Shown here one piece after another: positions 48,689 to 57,625 of a stretch of DNA of 64,000 nucleotides. The notes beneath the pieces were generated by a model. That model was not told the DNA's origin. It ran no database searches and worked only from the letters and a program-made list of their open reading frames with translations. Each line of letters opens with the position of its first letter. The stretch's first letter is position 1. The stretch is from Alteromonas salexigens (lineage in GTDB: Bacteria; Pseudomonadota; Gammaproteobacteria; Enterobacterales; Alteromonadaceae). Location: NCBI RefSeq assembly GCF_025628895.1, contig NZ_JAOTJC010000011.1:62001-126000 (forward strand), given 5' to 3'. A program made the translations under genes and the position numbers.

Positions 48689-48776
48689 ACTAAGTGTGGG
48701 CGGCGAGGAATTGTCCTTTATAACGCGCTGGGCCGACACTCGGCCGGCGCGTCAGCGTGCCGCTTAACTAATCCTG

Positions 48777-48879
48777 AGATACAAAAAAACCGACTTTCGT
48801 CGGTTTGCTCTCTAATCAAAGAGATGGTACCAGAGGCCGGACTTGAACCGGCACGCCCGTGAAGGCAACGGATTTTGAA
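48777..48879 (-). repeat. Right-hand member of the tRNA-Leu/terminator direct repeat (candidate att site)
   Basis: Intact counterpart of 42741-42829. Both copies face the same way and bracket 42830-48776. The tRNA part continues intact beyond the repeat to 48911. Confidence 0.75.
48783..48807 (-). terminator. Terminator of tRNA-Leu
   Basis: Read on the minus strand: AAACCGAC, GAAA loop, GTCGGTTTTTTTG. A strong stem with T-tract, 18 bases after the tRNA 3' end; copied in degraded form at 42750-42770. Confidence 0.8.
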
Positions 48880-48911
48880 TCCGTCATGTCTACCAATTTC
48901 ATCACTCTGGC
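48825..48911 (-). tRNA. tRNA-Leu (anticodon CAA)
   Basis: 87 bases ending in encoded CCA. Acceptor GCCAGAG pairs with CTCTGGT, the D arm has the class II pattern, the anticodon stem ACGGA/TCCGT encloses TTCAAAA (anticodon CAA), a long variable arm follows, and the T arm has GCCGGTTCAAGTCCGGC. Reads UUG codons. The 3' half is also the integration site discussed in the findings. Confidence 0.93.
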
Positions 48912-49140
48912 ACAGATAGATGTGCGTCACCTCTTTCAGGTAACGGTGCGATTATAACTGGAGTTTGGGCTGTGGCAAGTGCTTATAGTGTATTTTTGAG
49001 ATTAGCCTGTTTACTTGCTGGATTCTTGTTCAGTGGGGCCGCGAAAGAGCGTGTGCCCATTCACGCGGCGGTAAAGCAATACAGTGGAGCGCGACGGCGG
49101 CCTGTGGCAGACTACCCGCACTTAAAGATGTATCGTGGAA

Positions 49141-49689
49141 ATGTCTGTGACAAAACGAGTATCACCTACCGCAAAAAAACAAACCCACGCTGACAACGCA
49201 GAGCCCTATGGTCAGCGTGCCGGTTTTCTGCGCCGGCTGGCGGCTATGGTTTACGACACGCTGGTGGCCATGGCCGTGGGCATGTGTGCTGCCATGGTAC
49301 TGATAGTGACGCTGGTGGTTCTACTTAGCAACGGTGTGCTGGATATGCACGGCTATGAACAACCTTCTGAAACCATCCAGCATTCCTTACTCTACAAAAC
49401 GATTATTCAGGTGTGGGTAGGTGGCTGGATTGCCGGTTTCTTTCTGTGGTTCTGGAAGCGGGGCGGACAAACCCTGGGAATGCGGGCATGGCGCCTGCGT
49501 ATATTCAGTACCGTAGATGAGCCTGTCACATGGCCACGACTGCTGGTAAGGCTGGTGGCGTCACTGGGGGGACTGGGCACCCTGTTAGTGTTGTTCGACG
49601 TGAAGCATAAACAGTCGTTACAGGACAGACTGGCAAAAACGGAAGTGCTCGCGCTGTCTAAAGTGGCCAACGATCACAAGAGCTGGTAG
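49141..49689 (+). CDS. RDD family membrane protein
   Basis: 182 residues from ATG 49141 (a GTG at 49135 is an equally weak alternative). RAGFLRRLAAMVYDTLVAMA holds the Arg and Asp of the RDD signature. Two to three TM helices and RGGQTLGMRAWRLRI (GxxLGK-like region) follow, and KHKQSLQDRLAKTEV ends the family core. RDD proteins are inner membrane proteins; some are linked to ion exchange, but the role here is unknown. Confidence 0.88.
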   Translation: MSVTKRVSPTAKKQTHADNAEPYGQRAGFLRRLAAMVYDTLVAMAVGMCAAMVLIVTLVVLLSNGVLDMHGYEQPSETIQHSLLYKTIIQVWVGGWIAGFFLWFWKRGGQTLGMRAWRLRIFSTVDEPVTWPRLLVRLVASLGGLGTLLVLFDVKHKQSLQDRLAKTEVLALSKVANDHKSW

Positions 49690-49725
49690 TTGTTGGCGGC
49701 TGCCTCAAGGCAGCCGAACAAACCC

Positions 49726-50787
49726 TTAGCGGCGTAGCAGAAATGCCGCTACTGCTGCGAACATGGCGCTGGGAAGTAGTGCCCCCAGAAACGGCGGCAA
49801 CTGATAAACCAGGCTCAGTGGGCCAAAGACTTCATTGGTAATGAAAAAGCCAAAGCCGGTTAACACACCCATGATTACCCGGGCACCCATAGTCACGCTG
49901 CGCAGTGGCCCGAAGATAAACGATAACGCCATCAGCAACATCACCCCCACTGACACCGGCTGCAGTATTTTTCGCCATAAAGCCAGTTCATAGCGACTGG
50001 GATCCTGGTCGTTATTTTCCAGATAACCAATGTAGTCGTTTAAGCCCTGAATAGATAAGGCTTCTGGTTTTACCGCCACAATACCCAGCTTATCCGGCGT
50101 CAGACTGGAATCCCAGCGCATGCGTGCCTGTGGATCCTGGGTGATTTTCGCGTCGGTAAAACGGGTGACAGTAACATCTTCTAACCACCAACCCTCACCA
50201 TCGAACCCGGCATCTTGTGCATAGGTAATACTGTTCAGTGTAAGGTCTGGGTGGAAATCGTAAATACTGACTTCGCTCAGACTTTCTTTAGTCACCACCT
50301 GGCCAATACTCACAAAGTGGTTGCCGTCTTTGGCCCATACCAGTTGGTCGGACGAAAACAGACTACCGCCGGAAATAGCCTCGGTCCGGATCTCTTTGGC
50401 TTTGGACTCGCTGTAGGGAGTAACCCATTCACCTATCGCCATCACAAACAGGATCATCACCACAGCTGACTTCATCGCAGAATTGATGATATTCCAGCGA
50501 CTGAGGCCGGCGGCCTGCATAACCACCAGTTCGCTGTTGCTGGCCAACAGGCCCATACCCACCAGACCGCCCAGCAAGGTGGCCATCGGGAAAAACTGTT
50601 CGAGGTCGCGGGGCAGGCTTAGGATCACGTAAATTGTGGCGATCATCATGTCGTAGTCGCCTTCACCCAGTTTCCGTAATTGCTCTACGAACTTGATGAG
50701 CGCGCTTAATCCAATTAACACCGATAGCGTGACAGTAATGGTGCCAAGCAACGTGCGGGCGATATATAAATCAAGAAGCTTAAACAT
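49726..50787 (-). CDS. lptG: LPS export permease LptG
   Basis: 353 residues with the LptF/LptG YjgP/YjgQ layout: three N-terminal TM helices (LLDLYIARTLLGTITVTLSV), a periplasmic beta-jellyroll (about 130-260) and three C-terminal TM helices (GVMLLMALSFIFGPLRSVTMG). With LptF and LptB it extracts LPS from the inner membrane. The ATG overlaps the lptF stop by one base (TAATG), so both are one operon. Confidence 0.93.
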   Translation of the reverse strand: MFKLLDLYIARTLLGTITVTLSVLIGLSALIKFVEQLRKLGEGDYDMMIATIYVILSLPRDLEQFFPMATLLGGLVGMGLLASNSELVVMQAAGLSRWNIINSAMKSAVVMILFVMAIGEWVTPYSESKAKEIRTEAISGGSLFSSDQLVWAKDGNHFVSIGQVVTKESLSEVSIYDFHPDLTLNSITYAQDAGFDGEGWWLEDVTVTRFTDAKITQDPQARMRWDSSLTPDKLGIVAVKPEALSIQGLNDYIGYLENNDQDPSRYELALWRKILQPVSVGVMLLMALSFIFGPLRSVTMGARVIMGVLTGFGFFITNEVFGPLSLVYQLPPFLGALLPSAMFAAVAAFLLRR

Positions 50788-51890
50788 TATTTCTTACCCA
50801 GAATCCAGGCTCTGAAATGCGTACCGGTTTTGCGGTCACGCGCAATTAATCCGACACCAATTATCAGCATGATCGCATGTACCCACCACAGTCCGAGCTG
50901 GGGTGGCATTTTACCGTCTTCCAGCACCCGCCGGCTGGCAAGCAGTAACAGGAAGTAGCCAAGGTATAGCAGTATGGCCGGGAACATTTTGCCGAACCGG
51001 CCCTGACGCGGATCGACGGCGCTTAAGGGGACGGCAATTAACACCAGAAACGGAATCGACAGCGGTATGGCTATCCGCCACTGTAATTCGGCTCTGGCTT
51101 CGATGGAATCGTCATTCCATAACTCGGAAGTTGGCAATACACTCACCTTGCGCCTGTCCTGCTCTACGGGCTTGTCGTTAATCTGAATCTGGTATTCGTC
51201 GAAGGCGACTTTGCGGAAGCTGCTCTGGTGTTGTTCGCCCTCGTACTGGACGCCTGAGTTCAACACCAGATTGCGGGTGCCGTCTTCGTTATTACGGATA
51301 CGGCCTTCCTGGGCATACACCACCCGAACCTGGGACTGGGGCGTATCATTCTGTTGCTGCGACAGGAACACCCGTTGCAGGCTGTCGTCACCCGAATTGG
51401 TTTCATGTACGAATATAACCGCTTTGCCATTACCGGTTTGCTGAAACCGACCGGGAATGATGGCGGAAAAACCGGCTTCTGAGCGAGCTTTTTCGCGTAA
51501 TTTATATTCATTTTCTGCCGCCATCGGGGCCAGATAGAGGGTTATCGCTCCCGTTATGCACATAATAATGAGTGACAGGAACAGCATGACCCGGGTGATA
51601 TACCACTCACTGATGCCACAGGCCCGCATGACAGTCATTTCACTGTCAACGTACAGTCGCCCGTGCGCAAGCATAATGCCAAGATAAGCACTGATCGGCA
51701 TCACCAGCGATGATAATATAGGGGCATACAGCGCCAGGAAGCCCAGCACCAGTCCGGCAGGGATGTCACCGTCAGAAGCGTCGCCCAACACACGCACGAA
51801 GCGGAGGGTAACGAAAATCGCCATCAGGATGAGGAAAATGGCCAGCTGAGACTTTACCGTTTCCTTAAGTAAATAGCGGAATATCAGCAT
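50787..51890 (-). CDS. lptF: LPS export permease LptF
   Basis: 367 residues. N-terminal LIFRYLLKETVKSQLAIFLILM and MTVMRACGISEWYI are LptF hallmarks, followed by the periplasmic domain and IPLSIPFLVLIAVPLSAVDPRQGRFGKMFPA near the C-terminus. It forms the LptBFG transporter with LptG. The divergent arrangement with pepA matches that of E. coli. Confidence 0.94.
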   Translation of the reverse strand: MLIFRYLLKETVKSQLAIFLILMAIFVTLRFVRVLGDASDGDIPAGLVLGFLALYAPILSSLVMPISAYLGIMLAHGRLYVDSEMTVMRACGISEWYITRVMLFLSLIIMCITGAITLYLAPMAAENEYKLREKARSEAGFSAIIPGRFQQTGNGKAVIFVHETNSGDDSLQRVFLSQQQNDTPQSQVRVVYAQEGRIRNNEDGTRNLVLNSGVQYEGEQHQSSFRKVAFDEYQIQINDKPVEQDRRKVSVLPTSELWNDDSIEARAELQWRIAIPLSIPFLVLIAVPLSAVDPRQGRFGKMFPAILLYLGYFLLLLASRRVLEDGKMPPQLGLWWVHAIMLIIGVGLIARDRKTGTHFRAWILGKK

Positions 51891-52157
51891 GTCGCGCCTT
51901 TAGGAAAATTAGGAATTTTAGTGAAAGAAACCACAATTTTGAGTAAACTTAGTGTTTTTACAAGTTTTGCCTGCATTCAATAAACCGTTTGCATGATCGT
52001 ACGGCGCCGGTACACGTGTGTATCAGTTTATACCCTACATTGCGCCATACGCAGCCCACGTGCAACACTGGCTGCGTATTAAAACATAAAGCAGTGCAAA
52101 ACGTTATGTGAATTTCGTTATCATGCGAACCCGACAGCAAATAAGCGAGGTGATATC
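51891..52157. promoter_or_regulatory. Divergent lptF/pepA promoter region with a palindrome
   Basis: 267 bp holding the promoters of lptFG and pepA-holC-valS. ATACGCAGCC (52047-52056) and GGCTGCGTAT (52070-52079) are perfect 10 bp arms 13 bases apart, ending 78 bases before pepA; a regulatory site or transcript hairpin. Confidence 0.45.
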
Positions 52158-53663
52158 GTGGAGTTTAGTGTAAAAAGTGGCAGCCCGGAAAAACAGCGCA
52201 GCGCATGTATTGTCGTCGGCGTCTTTGAGCCACGACGCTTAACTGCGGTGGCTGAGCAACTGGATGAAATCAGTGAAGGTTATATCAGCAATCTGCTGCG
52301 CCGCGGTGACCTGGAAGGCAAGGCCGGCCAGATGCTGTTACTGCATCATGTTCCCAACGTGCTGAGTGAGCGCGTACTACTGGTTGGCTGCGGTAAAGAA
52401 CGCGAGCTGGACGAGCGCCAGTATAAACAAATTATTGCCAAAACCATCAAGACCCTGAATGAGACGGGTTCTATGGAAGCGGTGTGTTTCCTTACAGAAC
52501 TGCATGTGAAAGGCCGTGACACCTACTGGAAAGTCAGACAGGCCGTCGAAGCCACTCAGGATTCGCTGTACACGTTCATGCAGCTGAAAACCAAAAAAGG
52601 CGAGCCTCGCCGTCCATTACGTAAAATGGTGTTCAATGTGCCTACTCGTCGTGAACTGACGGTTGGCGAGCGAGCAGTTGAACATGGTCTGGCGATTGCC
52701 AAAGGCGCCAAAGTTACCCGTGATGTGGCGAATATGCCGCCGAACATTTGTAATCCGGCGTACCTGTGGGAACAGGCACAAGCGTTGGCCAGTGACTATG
52801 ACAGCGTAACTGCTGAAGTGGTTAACGAAGCACAAATGGCCGAGCTGGGCATGCAAGCTTATCTGGCAGTGGGTCGTGGCTCAGATAATGAGTCGATGAT
52901 GAGTATCATGCACCACCGGGGCGGTCCGTCTGATCAGGCGCCCATTGTACTGGTCGGTAAGGGACTGACATTCGATTCCGGCGGTATCTCACTGAAGCCC
53001 GGTGAAGCCATGGACGAAATGAAGTACGACATGGGCGGCGCGGCCGGCGTGTTGGGTGTGATGCATACCGTGGCAGAACTTAACCTGCCGATTAACGTGA
53101 CCGGCGTACTGGCAGGTTGTGAAAATATGCCAGACGGCAAAGCTTATCGCCCCGGTGACATCCTCACCACCATGTCCGGCCAAACAGTAGAAGTGCTGAA
53201 TACCGATGCCGAGGGGCGGTTGGTACTGTGCGATGCACTGACCTACGTTGAACGCTACGAGCCAGAGCTGGTAATTGACGTGGCAACACTAACCGGGGCA
53301 GCCATAATTGCGCTGGGCCATCACGCTACAGGATTGATGAGTACTCATAACCCGTTAGCCCATGAGCTGATGAATGCCTCAGAGCAAAGTTCAGACCGCG
53401 CGTGGCGTCTGCCAGTGTGGGATGAATATCAGGAACAACTGGAAAGCCCGTTTGCCGACATGACCAACCTGGGCGGCCGCCCGGCAGGAAGTATCACCGC
53501 CGCGTGCTTCCTGTCACGGTTTACCAAGAAGTACAACTGGGCGCATATGGATATTGCCGGTACCGCATGGCGCAGTGGCAAAAACAAAGGTGCCACCGGT
53601 CGTCCTGTACCTATGCTGTCACAGTTCCTGATGAACCGGGCCGGCACTAAACAAGAGGACTAG
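52158..53663 (+). CDS. pepA: Leucyl aminopeptidase (PepA, M17)
   Basis: 501 residues from GTG 52158 (GCGAGGTGA upstream). The di-zinc active site is present: [30 protein letters not shown] and [16 protein letters not shown], the M17 signature (both quoted in pieces). The cytosolic enzyme removes N-terminal residues; E. coli PepA also acts as a DNA-binding accessory factor. It heads pepA-holC-valS, 6 bases before holC. Confidence 0.96.
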   Translation: MEFSVKSGSPEKQRSACIVVGVFEPRRLTAVAEQLDEISEGYISNLLRRGDLEGKAGQMLLLHHVPNVLSERVLLVGCGKERELDERQYKQIIAKTIKTLNETGSMEAVCFLTELHVKGRDTYWKVRQAVEATQDSLYTFMQLKTKKGEPRRPLRKMVFNVPTRRELTVGERAVEHGLAIAKGAKVTRDVANMPPNICNPAYLWEQAQALASDYDSVTAEVVNEAQMAELGMQAYLAVGRGSDNESMMSIMHHRGGPSDQAPIVLVGKGLTFDSGGISLKPGEAMDEMKYDMGGAAGVLGVMHTVAELNLPINVTGVLAGCENMPDGKAYRPGDILTTMSGQTVEVLNTDAEGRLVLCDALTYVERYEPELVIDVATLTGAAIIALGHHATGLMSTHNPLAHELMNASEQSSDRAWRLPVWDEYQEQLESPFADMTNLGGRPAGSITAACFLSRFTKKYNWAHMDIAGTAWRSGKNKGATGRPVPMLSQFLMNRAGTKQED

Positions 53664-53669
53664 GCACGC

Positions 53670-54098
53670 ATGCCTCAGGTCATGTTTTATCAGCTTTCTG
53701 CCGGCGCTCACAGCGCCGCGCAGCGGGCCTGTGAGCTGGTCGCCGATGCCTATGCAAGAAAGCAAAAGGTCACGGTTATGTGCGAGTCACAGACGCTGGC
53801 AGAAGATGTTGATGAGTTGCTCTGGCAGCTGCCTGCGGCGCGCTTTGTGCCTCATAACCTGCACGGTGAAGGGCCGCCAGCTGGTACGCCAGTAGAAATT
53901 TGCTGGCAGGTGTCACAGTTGTCGCGCCGACCGCTGATCGTCAATTTAGGCGATACTATGCTGCCGAATCCGCAGCAATACCAACGCATCATCGACTTTG
54001 TACCTGCCGACGACGCTGAGAAGCAAGCGGCACGGGTACGGTATAAGAAGTACCAACAAGCGGGCTGTAATATGCAATTTACCGCCGCTGAGAATTGA
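53670..54098 (+). CDS. holC: DNA polymerase III chi subunit
   Basis: 142 residues. Chi-type sequence: [33 protein letters not shown], then FVPHNL and RPLIVNLGD, with the usual length. Chi links the clamp loader to SSB. It sits between pepA and valS as in E. coli; its stop lies 8 bases before the valS start. Confidence 0.93.
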   Translation: MPQVMFYQLSAGAHSAAQRACELVADAYARKQKVTVMCESQTLAEDVDELLWQLPAARFVPHNLHGEGPPAGTPVEICWQVSQLSRRPLIVNLGDTMLPNPQQYQRIIDFVPADDAEKQAARVRYKKYQQAGCNMQFTAAEN

Positions 54099-54106
54099 GA
54101 GAACGT

Positions 54107-56878
54107 ATGGAAAAGACTTTTGAACCGCAATCCATTGAGAAGCAGTGTTACCAGCAATGGGAAGATGCGGGTCTGTTTAAAGCCTCCGGTGAAGGGCAGC
54201 CTTATAGTATTTTGCTGCCGCCTCCTAACGTCACCGGTAGCCTGCACATGGGGCATGGCTTTCAGCAAACCATTATGGATGCGCTGACGCGCTATCATCG
54301 CATGAAAGGTGACGATACGTTGTGGCAGGTGGGTACCGACCACGCCGGTATCGCTACCCAGATGGTGGTAGAGCGAAAACTGAATGCGGAAGGTAAAACC
54401 CGTCATGATCTTGGTCGTGAGACCTTTATCGACAAGATCTGGGAATGGAAAGAACAAAGTGGTGGCACCATCACCAGTCAGATGCGCCGGTTAGGCACCT
54501 CACCAGACTGGGATCGCGAAGTGTTCACCATGGACGACAACCTGTCCAATGCGGTCACCGAGGTCTTCGTAAAGTTACACGAAGATGGATTGATTTATCG
54601 TGGTAAGCGGTTGGTGAACTGGGATCCGGTACTGCATACGGCAGTATCTGACCTGGAAGTGCTGAACGAAGAAGAAGACGGCCACATGTGGCATATGCGC
54701 TATCCGCTGGCCGATGGTTCCGGCGAGTTGGTGGTGGCCACCACTCGCCCGGAGACCATGCTGGGCGATACTGCCGTGGCGGTCCATCCCGAAGATGAGC
54801 GTTATCAGCATGTAATCGGCAAAGAGATAAAACTGCCGGTTACCGGTCGTCTTATCCCTGTGATAGCCGATGACTATGTCGACCCTGAGTTTGGCACTGG
54901 CTGTGTAAAAATCACGCCGGCCCACGACTTCAATGACTACGAGATGGGCAAGCGTCATAACCTGCCGATGATTAACGTCTTGACGGCCGACGCCAGGCTG
55001 AATGACGAAGTGCCGGAGCAATATCGCGGCATGGACAGATTCGATGCCCGCAAACAAATTGTCGGCGACCTGGACGCCAGCGGCCACCTGGTTAAAGTGG
55101 ATAAGCACAAGCTTAACGTGCCCCGTGGAGATCGCACCGGTGCCGTTATCGAACCTTATCTTACCGACCAGTGGTATGTCGCCGTAGAGTCACTGGCCAA
55201 GCCAGCGATTGAAGCAGTCGAAAGTGGTGAGATCCGTTTCATTCCTGAAAACTGGAATAAAACCTACTACCAGTGGATGCACAATATTCAGGACTGGTGC
55301 ATCTCACGTCAGCTATGGTGGGGGCACCGCATCCCTGCATGGTACGACAACGACAATAATGTGTATGTTGGCCGTACGGAAGAGGAAGTGCGCAGTAAGC
55401 ACGGGCTTGATGCGAGTGTTGCGCTGCGTCAGGACGAAGACGTACTGGATACGTGGTTCTCATCCGCGCTGTGGCCGTTTGCCACGATGGGCTGGCCTGA
55501 GCAAACCCCGGAACTGGATAAATTTGTACCCTCATCGGTATTGGTAACCGGTTTTGACATCATTTTCTTCTGGGTCGCCAGAATGATCATGATGACGAAA
55601 AAATTCACCGGAAAAATTCCTTTCAAAGACATTTACATCACCGGCCTTATTCGTGATGAGAGCGGCGATAAGATGTCGAAGTCGAAGGGTAACGTGCTTG
55701 ACCCCATCGATTTGATCGACGGGATTGAGTTGGATGCGCTGGTTGCCAAGCGTACGTCAGGCATGATGCAGCCACAACTGGCAGAGAAAATCGCCAAGCG
55801 TACCCGTAAGCAATTCCCTGACGGTATTCAGGCTTACGGTACTGACGCATTACGTTTCACGTTTGTGTCGATGGCCTCGACCAGTCGCGATATCAACTTT
55901 GATATGGGGCGGGTAGAAGGTTACCGGAACTTCTGTAATAAGATTTGGAATGCATCACGCTTCGTGCTGATGAATACCGAAGAGCATGACACCGGACGGG
56001 ACGGCGGTGAAATGACCCTGAGCCTGGCTGATCGCTGGATTTGGGCGAAGTTCCAGCAAACGCTGAAAGACTTTGAAAAAGCCTTAGGCGACTATCGCTT
56101 CGATCTTGCCGCGCAAACGGTGTATGAATTTACCTGGAATCAGCTGTGTGACTGGTATCTGGAGCTGACTAAGCCCGTACTGAATAATGACGCCAGCAGT
56201 GACGCTGAGAAGCGCGGAACCCGCCACACGCTCATCAATGTGCTTGAACACACATTGCGTCTGCTGCACCCGTTTATGCCGTTTATTACGGAAGAAATCT
56301 GGCAGCGCGTTATGCCATTGTCGGCAGTAAAAACCGACGCCAGCAGCATCATGGTGCAGCCATTCCCGCAACAGGATGCTGCCTTGCTGGACGAGAAGGT
56401 GCTGAATGACATTGAGTGGGTGAAAAAATTCATCGTTGGCATTCGTAACATCCGCGGTGAAATGGACATCTCGCCAAACAAGCCGCTGAATGCCCTGTTG
56501 AAAAATGTCAGTGACGAGGACAGCCACCGGCTGGATGCAGCCAAAGGTTTCCTCGATAAACTCTCGAAACTGGAGTCGGTGACAGTTCTCCAGGCCGACG
56601 AGAAGGCACCGCCCAGTGCTACCGCGCTGGTAGGGGAGATGGAAATTCTCATTCCTATGGCTGGTCTGATTGATAAAGATGCGGAACTGGCGCGTCTGAC
56701 CAAGGCCATCGACAAGGTGCAGAAAGATCTGAGTCGTACTGAGGGTAAGCTGGCGAACGAGAAGTTTGTGAGCAATGCGCCTGACGCAGTCATTGAAAAA
56801 GAGCGGGCCAAACTGGAAGACGGCAGAAAGCAAATGGAAAAACTCAACGAACAGGTTGAAACTATCCGTTCGCTGTAA
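54107..56878 (+). CDS. valS: Valyl-tRNA synthetase
   Basis: 923 residues from ATG 54107 (MEKTFEPQS, aligned to the E. coli start; a TTG at 54095 overlaps holC and is less likely). Class I motifs: [13 protein letters not shown] (HIGH type) and DKMSKSKGN (KMSKS). Editing domain in between, and a C-terminal coiled coil from about 855 ([21 protein letters not shown]). Charges tRNA-Val. Confidence 0.97.
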   Translation: MEKTFEPQSIEKQCYQQWEDAGLFKASGEGQPYSILLPPPNVTGSLHMGHGFQQTIMDALTRYHRMKGDDTLWQVGTDHAGIATQMVVERKLNAEGKTRHDLGRETFIDKIWEWKEQSGGTITSQMRRLGTSPDWDREVFTMDDNLSNAVTEVFVKLHEDGLIYRGKRLVNWDPVLHTAVSDLEVLNEEEDGHMWHMRYPLADGSGELVVATTRPETMLGDTAVAVHPEDERYQHVIGKEIKLPVTGRLIPVIADDYVDPEFGTGCVKITPAHDFNDYEMGKRHNLPMINVLTADARLNDEVPEQYRGMDRFDARKQIVGDLDASGHLVKVDKHKLNVPRGDRTGAVIEPYLTDQWYVAVESLAKPAIEAVESGEIRFIPENWNKTYYQWMHNIQDWCISRQLWWGHRIPAWYDNDNNVYVGRTEEEVRSKHGLDASVALRQDEDVLDTWFSSALWPFATMGWPEQTPELDKFVPSSVLVTGFDIIFFWVARMIMMTKKFTGKIPFKDIYITGLIRDESGDKMSKSKGNVLDPIDLIDGIELDALVAKRTSGMMQPQLAEKIAKRTRKQFPDGIQAYGTDALRFTFVSMASTSRDINFDMGRVEGYRNFCNKIWNASRFVLMNTEEHDTGRDGGEMTLSLADRWIWAKFQQTLKDFEKALGDYRFDLAAQTVYEFTWNQLCDWYLELTKPVLNNDASSDAEKRGTRHTLINVLEHTLRLLHPFMPFITEEIWQRVMPLSAVKTDASSIMVQPFPQQDAALLDEKVLNDIEWVKKFIVGIRNIRGEMDISPNKPLNALLKNVSDEDSHRLDAAKGFLDKLSKLESVTVLQADEKAPPSATALVGEMEILIPMAGLIDKDAELARLTKAIDKVQKDLSRTEGKLANEKFVSNAPDAVIEKERAKLEDGRKQMEKLNEQVETIRSL

Positions 56879-56902
56879 CCCGGCGTCGTTAAACAGACTT
56901 AA

Positions 56903-56930
56903 AAACGGCCGCATTCGCGGCTGTTTTTTT
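56903..56930 (+). terminator. Rho-independent terminator of the pepA operon
   Basis: ACGGCCGC, ATTC loop, GCGGCTGT (one G-T pair), then TTTTTTT, 25 bases after valS. Confidence 0.85.
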
Positions 56931-57025
56931 ATCCCTGTTATTTTATCCCTGCGCTGCCTACCCCTATTGCGGCGGTTAAAGACAGGCGGTACAGTTAGCT
57001 TACACTCTCACTATATTAGCACTTT

Positions 57026-57580
57026 GTGAATAAACCCGACCCACAACCGAACGAACCAACTTCCTCGGCCGAGCGCCGCTTTGAGTCTTTTCTATGGGGC
57101 TCACGTTACCTGGTACTGTTGGCCGTGGTGCCCAGTATCCTGGGGGCGCTGGTATTATTTGTCATGGGCACTGCAGATATTCTGGCGGTGATGCGCTCGA
57201 CCCTGAATTACTACTGGCTGGGAGGCTCCCAGGAACTGTACGACGCTACCATCCCGAAAATCATCAAAGCCATTGATATCTACCTTATTGCTATCGTGTT
57301 ACTGATATTTGCTGCGGGTGTTTACCGATTGTTTTTCTCAATTATTGAGCCTGCGGAAAACAGCCAGATAAGACACCCGTTTAATATCAATTCATTCGAT
57401 CAATTAAAAGATAAAATAGCCCGCGTCGTGGTACTGGCGGTCATTATCGAGTTTTTCCGAGCGGTGGTAGACATTCAGTTTGTTACGCCCCTGGATGCTA
57501 TTTATCTGGCTCTGTCGATCCTCGCACTGGCTGGCGGCTTATTTCTGATGAGCAAGGCGCAGCCAGACGATCACAAATAG
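57026..57580 (+). CDS. UPF0114 (YqhA) family membrane protein
   Basis: 184 residues from GTG 57026; no clear ribosome binding site. LWGSRYLVLLAVVPSILGALVLFVMG matches the YqhA N-terminal helix, and four TM segments are visible, with LKDKIARVVVLAVIIEFFRAVVDI typical of the family. Function unknown. Convergent with the kinase gene downstream, 45 bp apart. Confidence 0.85.
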   Translation: MNKPDPQPNEPTSSAERRFESFLWGSRYLVLLAVVPSILGALVLFVMGTADILAVMRSTLNYYWLGGSQELYDATIPKIIKAIDIYLIAIVLLIFAAGVYRLFFSIIEPAENSQIRHPFNINSFDQLKDKIARVVVLAVIIEFFRAVVDIQFVTPLDAIYLALSILALAGGLFLMSKAQPDDHK

Positions 57581-57625
57581 AACCCCGCGCCTGTCGTCTC
57601 GCTTAATCCTGGTGCCGGCGCCGGG

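Noticed and set aside
48723-48750. GC-rich hairpin after the RND operon
   Set aside because: The stem has a bulge and no T-tract; could be chance in GC-rich DNA.
48972-49193. Open frame of 73 codons starting GTG, with a signal-like N-terminus, overlapping the RDD gene
   Set aside because: No ribosome binding site, it overlaps the well-supported RDD start, and the tail is basic and composition-like; I see no family.
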